Source: Tunturibacter empetritectus (GTDB lineage Bacteria; Acidobacteriota; Terriglobia; Terriglobales; Acidobacteriaceae). Taken from it: a stretch of DNA of 64,000 nt. Location: NCBI RefSeq assembly GCF_040358985.1, contig NZ_CP132932.1:1736001-1800000 (forward strand), in the 5' to 3' direction. A program made the translations under genes and the position numbers. A model generated the notes under the pieces. It had not been told where the DNA came from. It saw nothing but the letters and a program-made list of their open reading frames with translations, and did no database searches. How positions within the stretch are numbered: position 1 is the first letter of the stretch; each line of letters begins with the position of its first letter. Positions 43,492 to 51,498 of this stretch are shown piece after piece.

Positions 43492-43645
43492 ACACATCAG
43501 CACATCCACTTTGCGTGTTTATCAAGCTAATCCTGTTTGGTCGCTATAAGCCGACTTGCCTCTACTAATCGACCGTCGCTTTTGTCACATGCAACTTCCG
43601 AGTTGCCGACCAACCGGAGCTATCGGTTGGCCGGCTTCGGGTTAT

Positions 43646-44686
43646 CTACTGCGTCGCATTGCGCCCGACCTCAACGATCATGAAGCTCCCGGGCTTCGCC
43701 TTCGGACGCCCCGAAGCCGCTCCAGGCTTGAGCTCTTCAAACTCCATCGTTGGGAGATAGATCTTGTGGCTGGTCGGATCGATGGCCAGCGTCTTCGCTC
43801 CATAGGGCGTCTTCACGATTTGCTCGACCTCAAATTTTCCCGATCTCTCTCCAGCGACCACCAGGGAGCCGTCGCGGCAGCTTGCGAAGGCCTGCCCCGC
43901 CTCGAACGCAGTCGCGTCGACGCCCGCTCCGATGGGCAGATCTGAGAGAACCTTGCCGTCTTCAGTGCTCATGACGATCATCTTCTGCGGCTTGCGGCAG
44001 CCAATAAACAAGCGGTGGGTCTTCTTGTCCAACGCCATCCCCACAGGGTGGCCGCCGGGGGTAACGGGCCAGCGCGCGATGACCTTCTTTGTCTGCAGGT
44101 CAACCTCTGCGACGACGTCCTTGTCCTCCAGATTGATGTAGATCTTTCCGGTTCCATCGGAGGCGAGAAATTCGGGCGCTCCGCCCAGTTCGATCGGCGG
44201 ATCAATTTTGCCGCTCTTCGGATCGATATCCGGTTTGAACGACATCAGCACGCCCTTGTCCCCTGAGACAGCCAGGATGCGCCCAAGTCCAGCGTCATAA
44301 ATAATGCCGTCGGAATCGGGCACCGTGGCCAGCGTGCCGAGCACGGCATAGGTCTTCAGATCGAAGATCACGATAGCACCCTCTCCGCCGCCGTCCGTGA
44401 TGAACCCGCGCCCCAGCGAAGGGACAATCGCCACGCCATGCGCATTTTTCTGCCCTGGAATATCGCCCAGCACCTTGCCTGAGTCTGCATCAATCACCAT
44501 CGTGTGGGTACCGCGGGGGACAAACAAGCGGTGTGTCTGAGGATCAACCGTGAGATAGTCCATTGAGCCCTCTCCGCCGATGTGCCATGTTTTTGTCACG
44601 TCCCACTTTGTCTGGGCCATGGCGGGCAGGAGACCGGCGGGCAGCAGCATCGCCATTGACATTACAACCATTCGCATCGTTCGCAT
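43646..44686 (-). CDS. Secreted YVTN/YncE-type beta-propeller protein
   Basis: 346 residues with a signal peptide ('VMSMAMLLPAGLLPAMAQ', cut near residue 24). Seven-blade repeats of the YVTN type: 'MDYLTVDPQTHRLFVPRGTH', 'VPSLGRGFITDGGGEGAIVI', 'GMALDKKTHRLFIGCRKPQK', 'AKTLAIDPTSHKIYLPTMEF'. Such propellers are periplasmic binding or scaffold proteins; ligands are not known. It is convergent with the secreted protein at 42208-43491. Confidence 0.85.
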   Translation of the reverse strand: MRTMRMVVMSMAMLLPAGLLPAMAQTKWDVTKTWHIGGEGSMDYLTVDPQTHRLFVPRGTHTMVIDADSGKVLGDIPGQKNAHGVAIVPSLGRGFITDGGGEGAIVIFDLKTYAVLGTLATVPDSDGIIYDAGLGRILAVSGDKGVLMSFKPDIDPKSGKIDPPIELGGAPEFLASDGTGKIYINLEDKDVVAEVDLQTKKVIARWPVTPGGHPVGMALDKKTHRLFIGCRKPQKMIVMSTEDGKVLSDLPIGAGVDATAFEAGQAFASCRDGSLVVAGERSGKFEVEQIVKTPYGAKTLAIDPTSHKIYLPTMEFEELKPGAASGRPKAKPGSFMIVEVGRNATQ

Positions 44687-44835
44687 CTATATATCTCCAT
44701 CTCCGGGCTGGATTCGATGCACTGAAGGAATAACCAAATGCATTGGATCTACAGCATGAAGAAGGTAGCATTGCATGCTTAATTTTCGCTGAATGTGTCC
44801 TTCACTTGTCTCTCTGAAGTGGGCGAACCTGTCCG

Positions 44836-44995
44836 GTTGTATCCGGAGTCGGCGGGGTTCCATGCTTACGATGTGGATATGTCTTCGGTCGCGAAGTGGT
44901 CCGGTGTCCTGAGGCAGCTGAGGGTAGACCCGGAGCAGGGTGCGACGAGTGGCTCTTTCAGCATTGAGCTGATTCAGGTTCTGCAACGGTAGCGG
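44836..44995 (+). pseudogene. Remnant of a C-terminal coding module (copy B)
   Basis: The frame reads 'YDVDMSSVAKWSGVLRQLRV' then 'DPEQGATSGSFSIELIQVL' and stops at TAG (44990-44992), matching copy A at 41884-42044. Upstream of the match there is no conserved coding sequence. With copy A it brackets the two secreted-protein genes. Confidence 0.75.
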
Positions 44996-45009
44996 TTCTG
45001 CTCCATGCC

Positions 45010-45369
45010 TTAGTCTGGTTGTCGCTTATCCGATTCATCTGATTCATCTGATTCATCTAGGATCTCAGCCAATCGATCGAGCTTGAGATCCCATTCGGGA
45101 CGGCGAGCGCGGAGCCACTGTTCGGCAGCGTGCAGGCCCGCGGCCTCGACACGGCAGCTGCGCACGCGGCCAAGTTTCTCGGTCTTTACGAGGCCTGCTT
45201 CTTCCAACACCTGCAGATGCTGCACTACGGCGGCGAGCGACATGTTGAAGGGCTCGGCCAGCAGCGACACCGACATGGGGCCGGGGCTCAAGCGCTCGAG
45301 CATCGCACGCCGCGTCGCGTCGCCAAGCGCCTGGAAGACGCGGTCGATATTGTGTTCCTTCCGATTCAT
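45010..45369 (-). CDS. ArsR-family transcription regulator
   Basis: 119 residues from ATG 45369; a TTG at 45417 is also possible and would overlap the SRPBCC gene stop. Winged helix: 'IDRVFQALGDATRRAMLERL', 'MSVSLLAEPFNMSLAAVVQH' and 'LQVLEEAGLVKTEKLGRVRS'. No metal-binding ELCVCDL-type motif. The C-terminus ends in an acidic 'DESDESDESD' tail encoded by a 9-bp tandem repeat (45030-45060). It is the second gene of the operon with the SRPBCC gene; regulators of this subfamily are typically paired with AHSA1 proteins. Confidence 0.9.
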   Translation of the reverse strand: MNRKEHNIDRVFQALGDATRRAMLERLSPGPMSVSLLAEPFNMSLAAVVQHLQVLEEAGLVKTEKLGRVRSCRVEAAGLHAAEQWLRARRPEWDLKLDRLAEILDESDESDESDKRQPD

Positions 45370-45413
45370 CTTCCGCGCCCTGGTCCCGCTCACTGCCGGC
45401 TCGTCTTCAGGTT

Positions 45414-45902
45414 TCAAGCTGCCTCGCCAAGCTCTTTCACCAGCTTATCCAGCAATGACTCCCATCCGCCCTTGCGCATCTCTGGGCCGTCAGCTCCTTC
45501 GAAGTAGGCACCCTGATGAGTGAATACGAGATCAGTGCCCGAGCCAGCCGGCACTAACTCGATGGTAGCCAGGGACGCGGAGAACGGCTTGCCGTCAAAG
45601 CTCATCCGGTAAGCTGTCACGATTCGCCGCGCCGGGACGATGTCCTCATAGACGGTTTCGTTGACCAGGGTCTTGCCGGAGACTGGGGTGCCCGGCTCCA
45701 TTTTCTTCTGCGTGCGCTCCCTGCCTCCCACTTTGAAGTCGAGCTCGTAGTGCTCAACCGAGTGAGGGCTCCCGCCAAAGAACCAGCGGCGTTTGATGGC
45801 CTCGTCGGCAAATGCTGCAAAGACTCGCTCCGGGGAAGCCTTCAGCTTCCGTTCGATTTGAAATGTGTTGTGAATGACTGTTGAGTTTTCCATGAGTTCC
45901 AC
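45414..45902 (-). CDS. SRPBCC (AHSA1-like) protein
   Basis: 162 residues. AHSA1/START-like fold: 'FQIERKLKASPERVFAAFAD', 'RRWFFGGSPHSVEHYELDFK', 'YRMSFDGKPFSASLATIELV' and a C-terminal 'RKGGWESLLDKLVKEL'. It is expected to bind a hydrophobic ligand or to act as a chaperone co-factor; no enzyme activity known. Its stop overlaps the upstream TTG of the ArsR gene, so the two are translationally coupled. Confidence 0.88.
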   Translation of the reverse strand: MELMENSTVIHNTFQIERKLKASPERVFAAFADEAIKRRWFFGGSPHSVEHYELDFKVGGRERTQKKMEPGTPVSGKTLVNETVYEDIVPARRIVTAYRMSFDGKPFSASLATIELVPAGSGTDLVFTHQGAYFEGADGPEMRKGGWESLLDKLVKELGEAA

Positions 45903-45934
45903 CTCGGGAAAGAGAATAGTTAAGTTACAGCTTT

Positions 45935-45947
45935 ACTATTGAATAGT
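45935..45947. promoter_or_regulatory. Short palindrome upstream of the SRPBCC/ArsR operon
   Basis: ACTATT-G-AATAGT (13 bp) 33 bp before the SRPBCC start, in an A/T-rich patch with related half sites ('GAATAGTTAAG', 'AACTTAAGTA'). ArsR-type regulators bind similar short palindromes. The remaining part of the gap to 46347 has no supported gene. Confidence 0.45.
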
Positions 45948-46347
45948 GATCGCCTAATTGTCAAGTATAAACTTAAGTATTTGAGAACGCTATGATTCGT
46001 GGGATTAGGTAGAGCGTTGACACGGTCTGGGAGTGGCACGAAGGTGGTATTTCGTTAATTCTTCGCTTGTGGTTGCTTTTGTGGGCCGCGGGATGGTTTT
46101 TCCGCATCAGATGGTATGTTCTGCTCTGTTTCCGAAGAAATTACCCTTCGAATGCGAGAGTGGAAAATGTTTTCCTACATTTTGCGATCCTGGGCACTCG
46201 GCGGTATCGCAAAAGTGGTGATGAGATCTGGAAGCGGCGTTGAAAACAAAGAAAGACGGGCGTTTCAGCGTCATTGGCAGGCCAAATGCAACTATGCAAG
46301 ATGTAGCACACAGTTCGCGGGAACAGCGGAACGTAGAGGAGAGTTAT

Positions 46348-46638
46348 ATGGCTGCAATTACGATTTACACATGCGTTTGCGGGGTCCAGAAGAAGACCAG
46401 CAATCATTGGGTTTTGGCCAAGGTTACGTCGCACGGGGTTACATTTATGCCGTGGGATGCGGAGTTGGCGCGGAGCCGGGATATCACGATACTTTGCGGC
46501 GAGGGTTGCGCAGCATCGATGCTGAGCCGTTCGCTGGGCGATTGGAAGAAGCCTGTAGTGGGCGTGACCAGTGTTGGTTCGGTGACCGATATCAGCGCGG
46601 TGATCAGCGCGGAAGAGTATGAGCTGGCGGTAGCTTAG
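46348..46638 (+). CDS. Small hypothetical protein with paired cysteines
   Basis: 96 residues from ATG 46348, which follows 'AGAGGAGAGTTAT'. 'YTCVCGVQKKTSNHWVLAKV' and 'ILCGEGCAASMLSRSLGDWK' carry two Cys pairs (CxC and CxxxC) that may bind one zinc. No domain is recognised. It is the first gene on the left side of the phage-like region. Confidence 0.6.
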   Translation: MAAITIYTCVCGVQKKTSNHWVLAKVTSHGVTFMPWDAELARSRDITILCGEGCAASMLSRSLGDWKKPVVGVTSVGSVTDISAVISAEEYELAVA

Positions 46639-46773
46639 GCTGGTTGTCCCCGGGAGCCGCAAGGGGCGCTCTGCGGGGATTTCGCGGTTGGTGTGTGTCC
46701 CGGTGATGGGAGACGGCTGATTGCGGTTGGGGGTTGGGTTTTTCTGATAACGACAACTGATGAAGATTTGAGT

Positions 46774-46843
46774 TCGCCCTACGCGGGCAGCGCCCACTTC
46801 GTGGGGTGTATACCGGCTTCGCCTCATCCTCCCGTTGGTCGGC
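46774..46843. repeat. R1 dispersed palindrome, partial copy (d)
   Basis: Contains 'CGCCCACTTCGTGGGGTGTA' plus 'TACCGGCTTC' and 'CCTCCCGTTGGTCGG' in the order seen in the left arm of R1. The outer arm is degraded and the right arm is missing. Confidence 0.75.
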
Positions 46844-46857
46844 GGGTGACTTCTGCG

Positions 46858-47160
46858 TCACGAAGGCGGAGTGATGCTTTCGACAATGCTTTCGACGATG
46901 ACGCCTTCGGTTTCGAAGTGCGTGACGCGGTGACTGGTGGTGTGGCCCATGTGGATCGCCTTCCTGAGAAGAGTGATGAGAGGCCTGGACGTTTCGGGGA
47001 ACCAGCGGTCGGAGGACTGATCCCAGTCGACGGCGAGAAGGTAGGTGACGTCGCACTTTGGGCAGGTGAGGGGCGCTTCGAGCCAGTGCTGGAAGGAGCC
47101 GATGGTGAGCTTTCGGACGGGGTCAGTGCCGGAGCGGATGGCTGCTATGCGGAGGTTCAT
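46858..47160 (-). CDS. Small hypothetical protein with CPxC motif
   Basis: 100 residues from ATG 47160; an upstream frame to 47322 has no clear start signal. 'LEAPLTCPKCDVTYLLAVDW' has one CPxC half of a zinc ribbon. The rest is 'IHMGHTTSHRVTHFETEGV'. No known family. It faces right-to-left, next to an R1 copy. Confidence 0.55.
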   Translation of the reverse strand: MNLRIAAIRSGTDPVRKLTIGSFQHWLEAPLTCPKCDVTYLLAVDWDQSSDRWFPETSRPLITLLRKAIHMGHTTSHRVTHFETEGVIVESIVESITPPS

Positions 47161-47384
47161 CGCTTGGGACAGGGTAACACTGGAGTTTGATACGGCCGGG
47201 GAGACGGGCAGCTGTTGGCTGGGGAGATGTACCTTTCCACCCATCGCAAAAACGCGATGGATGGGGCACCCGCTATGTTTCGAAGCAAGTAATGAAATGA
47301 ATGTCATCAACTTTGGTGACACTTGTCTCGACGGATGATGGTTGAAAGGGCCGTGAGGGCGGTGGACGGTCGAGAGCCTCGGGA

Positions 47385-47478
47385 TCCTTCGCTGCGCTCA
47401 GGATGACGGCAAGAACAGACAACTGCGTGCTGCGCGCACGGCGCGATCTGCCATCGAGGCTGACGCGCCTGCGGCGCC
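47385..47478. repeat. R3 (short form) and R2 repeats next to each other
   Basis: 47385-47406, read on the minus strand, contains 'GTCATCCTGAGCGCAGCGAA', the short R3 form without hairpin. 47424-47478 is R2 copy 1: 'TGCGTGCTGCGCGCACGGCG' followed by 'CGATCTGCCATCGAGGCTGA' and a G/C-rich end. R2 recurs at 50993-51046 and 51942-51994. Together they fill the gap before the repressor gene. Confidence 0.75.
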
Positions 47479-47498
47479 TGGGTGCTTGCAGCCAAGCA

Positions 47499-48218
47499 TC
47501 ACAGCTCGGAGAAGATGAGACAGACGCGGCCTACGAGGTAGTCGGCCGGGGTTTCGTGCGAAGCCAGAGGCAGGAGTTGCACGGGGAAGTCGCGGGAGTA
47601 AGGGCGGAGGATAAGACGACCCTCGTCGAAGTCTACAAAACGCAGCAGAAGAGCGGCTCCGGTGCGGACGGCGTAGAGCGTGGGCTGGTGGGCGCGGTAG
47701 GGGGCGAGTGAGTTGTAGTGGCGATCGAGGACAGCGATGGCTCCGGGGGAGAGGAGTGGATCCATTGCGGCGGATTGTTGGGCGTCGGCGCGGATGGCGA
47801 GAAAGCGCTGCCAGTTGGCGTATTTGGTAGAGGGGCGGGCGCGGTTGTCCTGAAGGCGGGAGGCAGAGACCTGGATGGTTTCGATGATGGAGGCGGGAAG
47901 GATGCGTGCGTCGTCCATCGCGGCCGAAGGCGAGACGACGGGTATGGTCTCGATGGGATCGCTGTTTTCGGTGGAAGCGGGAGCGGAGGTGGAGGCGTTT
48001 AGATCGAGGGGAAGGATGTGCTCGATGGAGAGCTTCTGCGAGGCGAGGACGCGGTCGAGGCCTTCGAGGGAGAGAGCACGTTTACGGTTGAGGAAGTTAG
48101 AGATGTGGGCTTGCTGGAAACCGGCCTGTTGGGCGAGGCGGGTTCCGGTGAGGAGTCCTCGGTCGATGCGTCGAAGGAGTTCAAGGCGCAGGAGTTCGTG
48201 AAGGTCTTGAAAGTTCAT
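47499..48218 (-). CDS. Phage CI-like repressor: XRE HTH plus S24-like C-domain
   Basis: 239 residues from ATG 48218 (in-frame upstream starts TTG 48257 and ATG 48245 are also possible). N-terminal HTH 'GTRLAQQAGFQQAHISNFLN' (about 25-44); the C-terminal 100 residues ('AIAVLDRHYNSLAPYRAHQP', 'LYAVRTGAALLLRFVDFDEG', 'YLVGRVCLIFSEL') resemble the LexA/CI S24 fold, though the catalytic Ser/Lys pair is not obvious. This is the layout of a lysogeny repressor lacking self-cleavage or working as a simple dimer. It faces a promoter reading into the phage genes. Confidence 0.75.
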   Translation of the reverse strand: MNFQDLHELLRLELLRRIDRGLLTGTRLAQQAGFQQAHISNFLNRKRALSLEGLDRVLASQKLSIEHILPLDLNASTSAPASTENSDPIETIPVVSPSAAMDDARILPASIIETIQVSASRLQDNRARPSTKYANWQRFLAIRADAQQSAAMDPLLSPGAIAVLDRHYNSLAPYRAHQPTLYAVRTGAALLLRFVDFDEGRLILRPYSRDFPVQLLPLASHETPADYLVGRVCLIFSEL

Positions 48219-48260
48219 AATGGAGGGTAACCCTCGGCGAACCATATCATTGGACAAGGC

Positions 48261-48280
48261 GAATATAAAGCGAAATATTC
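48261..48280. promoter_or_regulatory. Candidate operator in the repressor upstream region
   Basis: GAATAT-N8-ATATTC (48261-48280) lies 43 bp upstream of the repressor start. On the minus strand TTGCGT-N17-TTATAT crosses it and could be the repressor promoter. Another imperfect palindrome, 'GTTTCGACTTCAAAC' (48296-48310), is close by. Confidence 0.45.
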
Positions 48281-48360
48281 ACTTGACGCAATAAGTTTCG
48301 ACTTCAAACTACTGCTAACGAGGGATATACGCGAAGACATATCCTGAGGAAAAATCGCAA

Positions 48361-48389
48361 TTGACAGTAGTTTTGTCAAAAGCTATAAC
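48361..48389 (+). promoter_or_regulatory. Near-consensus sigma70 promoter with overlapping palindrome
   Basis: TTGACA (48361-48366), 17-nt spacer, TATAAC (48384-48389), reading right into the phage module. The palindrome TTGAC-N9-GTCAA (48361-48379) covers the -35 box and spacer, as a repressor operator would. A second TTGACA occurs at 48391-48396 without a -10 box. Confidence 0.7.
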
Positions 48390-48674
48390 CTTGACACTTC
48401 CCCAATACGGAACCGGAGTGGTAGAGCGGCTGATGACCCTTAGCTGGGGGCGGAGGAGCTGGACCGCGATCGGAGAGGTGTGGGTGGGGGGACAGGGTGA
48501 TCGATTTTTCCCAAGGTACGACACTGAACTGAAGCAACACATAGATGAATGTTGTCGTTTGTCCGATGGAGCCAGGAGAGCGAAGCGGCGAAGCGAACGG
48601 CGTTCCATAGCAGCTTAGGCGAGCCCACTCGACCGTTGTAAAAAATTGAGGCTCGTCCGAGGGAGAAGTACGCC

Positions 48675-48911
48675 TTGAAAGGGAACAAAGTGAACTACTT
48701 GCGCATGGATTTGAAGGTATGTGAAGGGTGCGGGGCGCTTTGGCTTCGTACGGGCTCTGACGGTGTGTACTGCCGGGGATGTGCTGGGCGACTGGCAGAG
48801 TTTCCGGCTCCGCGAGGCAAGCATGCTGGAGGAAGAAAGCGTCGGCATGGGCGTAGCGGGGTGGTACGCAGTGTTGGCTGCACTGCGGCGGTTGCTGGAG
48901 GTGCGCGATGA
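48675..48911 (+). CDS. Zinc-ribbon protein
   Basis: 78 residues. One clear zinc ribbon 'VCEGCGALWLRTGSDGVYCR' plus 'GCAGRLAEFP' gives Cys pairs CxxC and CxxC about 15 residues apart. The C-terminus is basic ('RGKHAGGRKRRHGRSGVVRS'), suggesting nucleic-acid binding. Its stop overlaps the next gene's start (ATGA at 48908-48911), so they are translationally coupled. The ribbon probably acts with the sigma-like protein after it. Confidence 0.7.
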   Translation: MKGNKVNYLRMDLKVCEGCGALWLRTGSDGVYCRGCAGRLAEFPAPRGKHAGGRKRRHGRSGVVRSVGCTAAVAGGAR

Positions 48912-49402
48912 GTGCAGCTCTGGTGATTTTGCCGGTGGTGTGGGCTACGGCTGCGCCTTCTCGTAAGAAGACGCTGCCGGAGGTTGTGGAACCGAAAAAG
49001 ACGGCTCCGGAGCTGGCGTTCTACCGGAAGTATACGGAGGGGATGCTGCGACGGTATGTGAGGCTGTCGATGGAGGCGGGAAGGGCGCCATCGTTGCTGG
49101 GCCGCGAGATGTTTCGCGGGAAGGTGACGAGCTACCGAGTGCACAGCTTTGAGGATGTGGTGATCTTCGTGTGCGACGTGGAGACATGTCTCAAAAAGCT
49201 CGACGAAGGACAACAACATTTGATCCGACGGATCGCACTGCAGGAGTTTACGCAGGCGGAGACGGCGGGGCTGCTGGGGTTGAGCCTGAGGTCGGTGCAC
49301 CGGCAGTATGCGGATGCGCTGGATGAGCTGACGGAGATCTTCCTGGAACGGAAACTTCTGGAGCCTGCGAAGGCTTGTCAAGAGGCTGGAACTATCCTGT
49401 AA
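48908..49402 (+). CDS. Sigma-70 region-4-like regulator
   Basis: 164 residues. The C-terminal third, 'LDEGQQHLIRRIALQEFTQA' and 'ETAGLLGLSLRSVHRQYADA', is a sigma region 4 / phage late-gene activator type HTH. There is no recognisable region 2. Such proteins can act as stand-alone late gene activators in phages. Its 3' end is partly repeated at 49582 onward in a 207-bp tandem duplication that also carries a terminator. Confidence 0.75.
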   Translation: MSAALVILPVVWATAAPSRKKTLPEVVEPKKTAPELAFYRKYTEGMLRRYVRLSMEAGRAPSLLGREMFRGKVTSYRVHSFEDVVIFVCDVETCLKKLDEGQQHLIRRIALQEFTQAETAGLLGLSLRSVHRQYADALDELTEIFLERKLLEPAKACQEAGTIL

Positions 49403-49750
49403 GGCGTAAACAACTGTTTCAATTGCTGTTATTTCTGTCTTGAAGTTGGCGTATTAGTTATGCGCCAGATGCTACTCTGGTAATAGGTAAAAAATTGAGA
49501 CGGGAGAGCGCCTGGCGGCTGCTCTCCCGTTTACTTTTCTGGCGAGTTGATCTGTACCGATTTGGGAAGTGAGGAAAAAGTTGTCAAGAGGCAGAAAGTG
49601 ACCTGGCGAGGGTAAGTCATTGTTTCGATGGTGATTATTTGTGCTGAAAAGTTGGCGTATTAGTTATGGTCCAACTGCTATTCTGGAAAGGTAGTAAAGA
49701 ATTGAAACGGGAGAGGGCCTGAGGGCTGCTCTCCCGTTTGCTTTTGGGAG
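49376..49750 (+). repeat. Tandem 207-bp duplication covering a gene 3' end, a conserved structured leader and a terminator
   Basis: Unit 1 (about 49376-49582) and unit 2 (about 49582-49750) share 'TTGTCAAGAGGC' at their starts, a conserved block 'GTTGGCGTATTAGTTATG' with two small hairpins, and terminators ACGGGAGAGC/GCTCTCCCGT (49500-49530) and ACGGGAGAG/CTCTCCCGT (49707-49737), each followed by T-rich DNA. Offset of matching blocks is 206-207 bp. Most variable positions lie in hairpin loops. Unit 2 ends at the start of the gene at 49760. Each unit could also encode a short terminated RNA. Confidence 0.75.
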
Positions 49751-49759
49751 GAGACCCAA

Positions 49760-50107
49760 GTGGAACGGAAGCGGGTGGCGGGCAGGTTTGTGCGACAGGG
49801 GCTGGACGGGGATGGTGGAGTTCAGGGGGCGGGAGAGAAAGCGGCAGGGGCAGATGGAGCGGCGGTGAAGGGTCCGCGGCCGAAGTTCTGCAGAACGTTT
49901 ACGCGGGCTCGGGTGGCGGAGGCGCTGCCGGAGATTGTGGAGCGATTTGTGGAGGAGGCCAAGAAGGGCAGCATTGCGCACGCAAAGATGCTGGCTAATC
50001 TGGGGGGCCTGGACAGGGGCGAGATACAGGAGACGACGAAGCGGCGCGGAAAGAGCGCTGTGCAGAAGCTGCTGGAGAAGATGACTCGCGAGCCGGAGAA
50101 GAAGTAG
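49760..50107 (+). CDS. Phage-region hypothetical protein
   Basis: 115 residues. Low-complexity Gly-rich N-terminus, then a helical basic C-terminal half ('RVAEALPEIVERFVEEAKKG', 'HAKMLANLGGLDRGEIQETT', 'AVQKLLEKMTREPEKK'). Size and position before the head genes would fit a small terminase-like DNA-binding protein, but this is a guess from context. Start from ATG 49760 follows 'AGGAGACCCAAGTG' (a GTG at 49758-type start is not excluded). Confidence 0.55.
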   Translation: MERKRVAGRFVRQGLDGDGGVQGAGEKAAGADGAAVKGPRPKFCRTFTRARVAEALPEIVERFVEEAKKGSIAHAKMLANLGGLDRGEIQETTKRRGKSAVQKLLEKMTREPEKK

Positions 50108-50334
50108 AGGGTTCCTGGGTGGTCGGGGTTGTTCCGTGGTGTATTTGTAACTGATCGCAATTCGGCGGAATTCATTTGTAACCGTTATTAGACCATTATG
50201 AATTTTGAGGTGCGGGATAACGTGGGGGCGTGTCTCTGCTGAGGGTGCTGGTTGAGAAAAAAGGCAGCCGTGCACTTTCGCGGGGCAAGGCAGCGGTGTG
50301 GTGGTTGCGCGAAGAAAAAATTTCAGGAGGTGCA

Positions 50335-50973
50335 ATGGGACACTCGGAGGGGCTTCATCGGCGAAGTGCTGGGCTTGCTGGATGGTCGGAGCTTGCAGGC
50401 AGACGGGATGGTTTGCAGGGTGCGGCGGGCCTGGAGATGCGGGCGATGGCGGTGGAGTTTCCGGTAGTGCACGGACATCCGAACCGTTTGCCGTTTGAAG
50501 GGGTGTTGACGCTGGTGGATGTGGCGAGCGATAAGGCACCCAGTGGTGCGAAGGGGCACCGGGTGGTGCTGACGCATGCGGCTGCGGAGGCTGCGCTGCC
50601 GAGTCTGCTGGGAATGGCTGTCGACTACAAGGCGGGGTGGGATGGACATGATGCGCGGCAGAAGTGCGGCATCATTACAGCCGCTGAGTTGGATGGACAG
50701 AAGCTGATGGTTGCGGGCTACTTGTTTGCGCGGGACTTTCCGGAGATGGAGGCGAAGATCCAGGGGAGCGGGCTCGCGTCGAACCTGATGGGGATGAGCT
50801 ATGAGCTGGCGGATGCGCATGTGGCGGATATGCGGGCGCAGGTTTGGACTCTGACTCGCGCGACCTTTACCGGGGCAGCGATTCTGCTGCGGGAGAAGGC
50901 GGCTTACCGGAGTACGAGCTTTCGGGTGAAGCGGCCGGCTTCGGCTGGACGACGGGTGGCTGTAGCTCGGTAG
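50335..50973 (+). CDS. Putative phage prohead protease / head maturation protein
   Basis: 212 residues from ATG 50335, directly after 'TTCAGGAGGTGCA'. The core 'LPFEGVLTLVDVASDKAPSG', 'GHRVVLTHAAAEAALPSLLG', 'MVAGYLFARDFPEMEAKIQG' and 'LGMSYELADAHVADM'-like segment 'NLMGMSYELADAHVADMRAQ' follow the layout of prohead proteases (a His, then a G-x-S-x-E block), though the catalytic residues are not proven. Context (before the major capsid gene) supports the call. An R2 repeat follows its stop. Confidence 0.6.
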   Translation: MGHSEGLHRRSAGLAGWSELAGRRDGLQGAAGLEMRAMAVEFPVVHGHPNRLPFEGVLTLVDVASDKAPSGAKGHRVVLTHAAAEAALPSLLGMAVDYKAGWDGHDARQKCGIITAAELDGQKLMVAGYLFARDFPEMEAKIQGSGLASNLMGMSYELADAHVADMRAQVWTLTRATFTGAAILLREKAAYRSTSFRVKRPASAGRRVAVAR

Positions 50974-50992
50974 TTTATCAAGCAAAGACAAG

Positions 50993-51046
50993 TGCGTGCT
51001 GCGCGCACGGCGCGATCTGCCATCGAGGCAGACCGCCTTCGGCGCC
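50993..51046. repeat. R2 repeat, copy 2
   Basis: Matches 47424-47478 and 51942-51994: 'TGCGTGCTGCGCGCACGGCG', 'CGATCTGCCATCGAGGCAGA', then 'CCGCCTTCGGCGCC'. It contains a hairpin 'TGCGCGCA' plus the end pair 'GGCGCC'. It lies between two phage-type genes. Confidence 0.8.
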
Positions 51047-51064
51047 TAAACGAATGGGGGAACG

Positions 51065-51448
51065 ATGAGTTTTGTTAGCGTGATGGAGACGATTGGGAAG
51101 GGCTTTGCGAAGGGGCTGAAGTGGGCGGTGGAGTATGCGGTTCCAGTAGAGAAGCTGGTTGGGCTTCTGTTTCCGGTTGCGGCTCCGATTGCGAATGAGG
51201 TGGCTGATGCTACTTCGCTGATCCAGACGGCGGTGCTGCTGGTGGAGCAGAAGTATGCGGCCTCCGGCGCGCAGAGCGGCACGGGGGCGCAGAAGCTTTC
51301 GGAGGTTCTTCTGCTGACCGAACAGTCGGTAACTGCGCTGCTGGCAAAGGCTGGCATCACGGCCGATAGCACCTATATCGCGAATGTGGTCTCGGCCGTG
51401 GTAGCGATTCTGAACGTGCAGAATGGCCAGACGACGGTTGCGGCCTAA
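51065..51448 (+). CDS. Phage-region hypothetical protein
   Basis: 127 residues from ATG 51065, preceded by an R2 repeat and a weak 'GGGGGAACG' signal. Largely hydrophobic helices with Val/Ala/Leu: 'LVGLLFPVAAPIANEVADAT', 'QTAVLLVEQKYAASGAQSGT', 'YIANVVSAVVAILNVQNGQT'. It could be a membrane-interacting or structural phage protein; no family recognised. Confidence 0.6.
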   Translation: MSFVSVMETIGKGFAKGLKWAVEYAVPVEKLVGLLFPVAAPIANEVADATSLIQTAVLLVEQKYAASGAQSGTGAQKLSEVLLLTEQSVTALLAKAGITADSTYIANVVSAVVAILNVQNGQTTVAA

Positions 51449-51498
51449 GACGAGATTCAGTGGGTGGACTGATTAACCGAAGAGAAAGGCGAAAGAGC

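Noticed and set aside
45030..45060. 9-bp tandem repeat as a phase-variation switch
   Set aside because: A 9-bp unit keeps the reading frame, so changes in copy number would only alter the acidic tail length of the ArsR protein.
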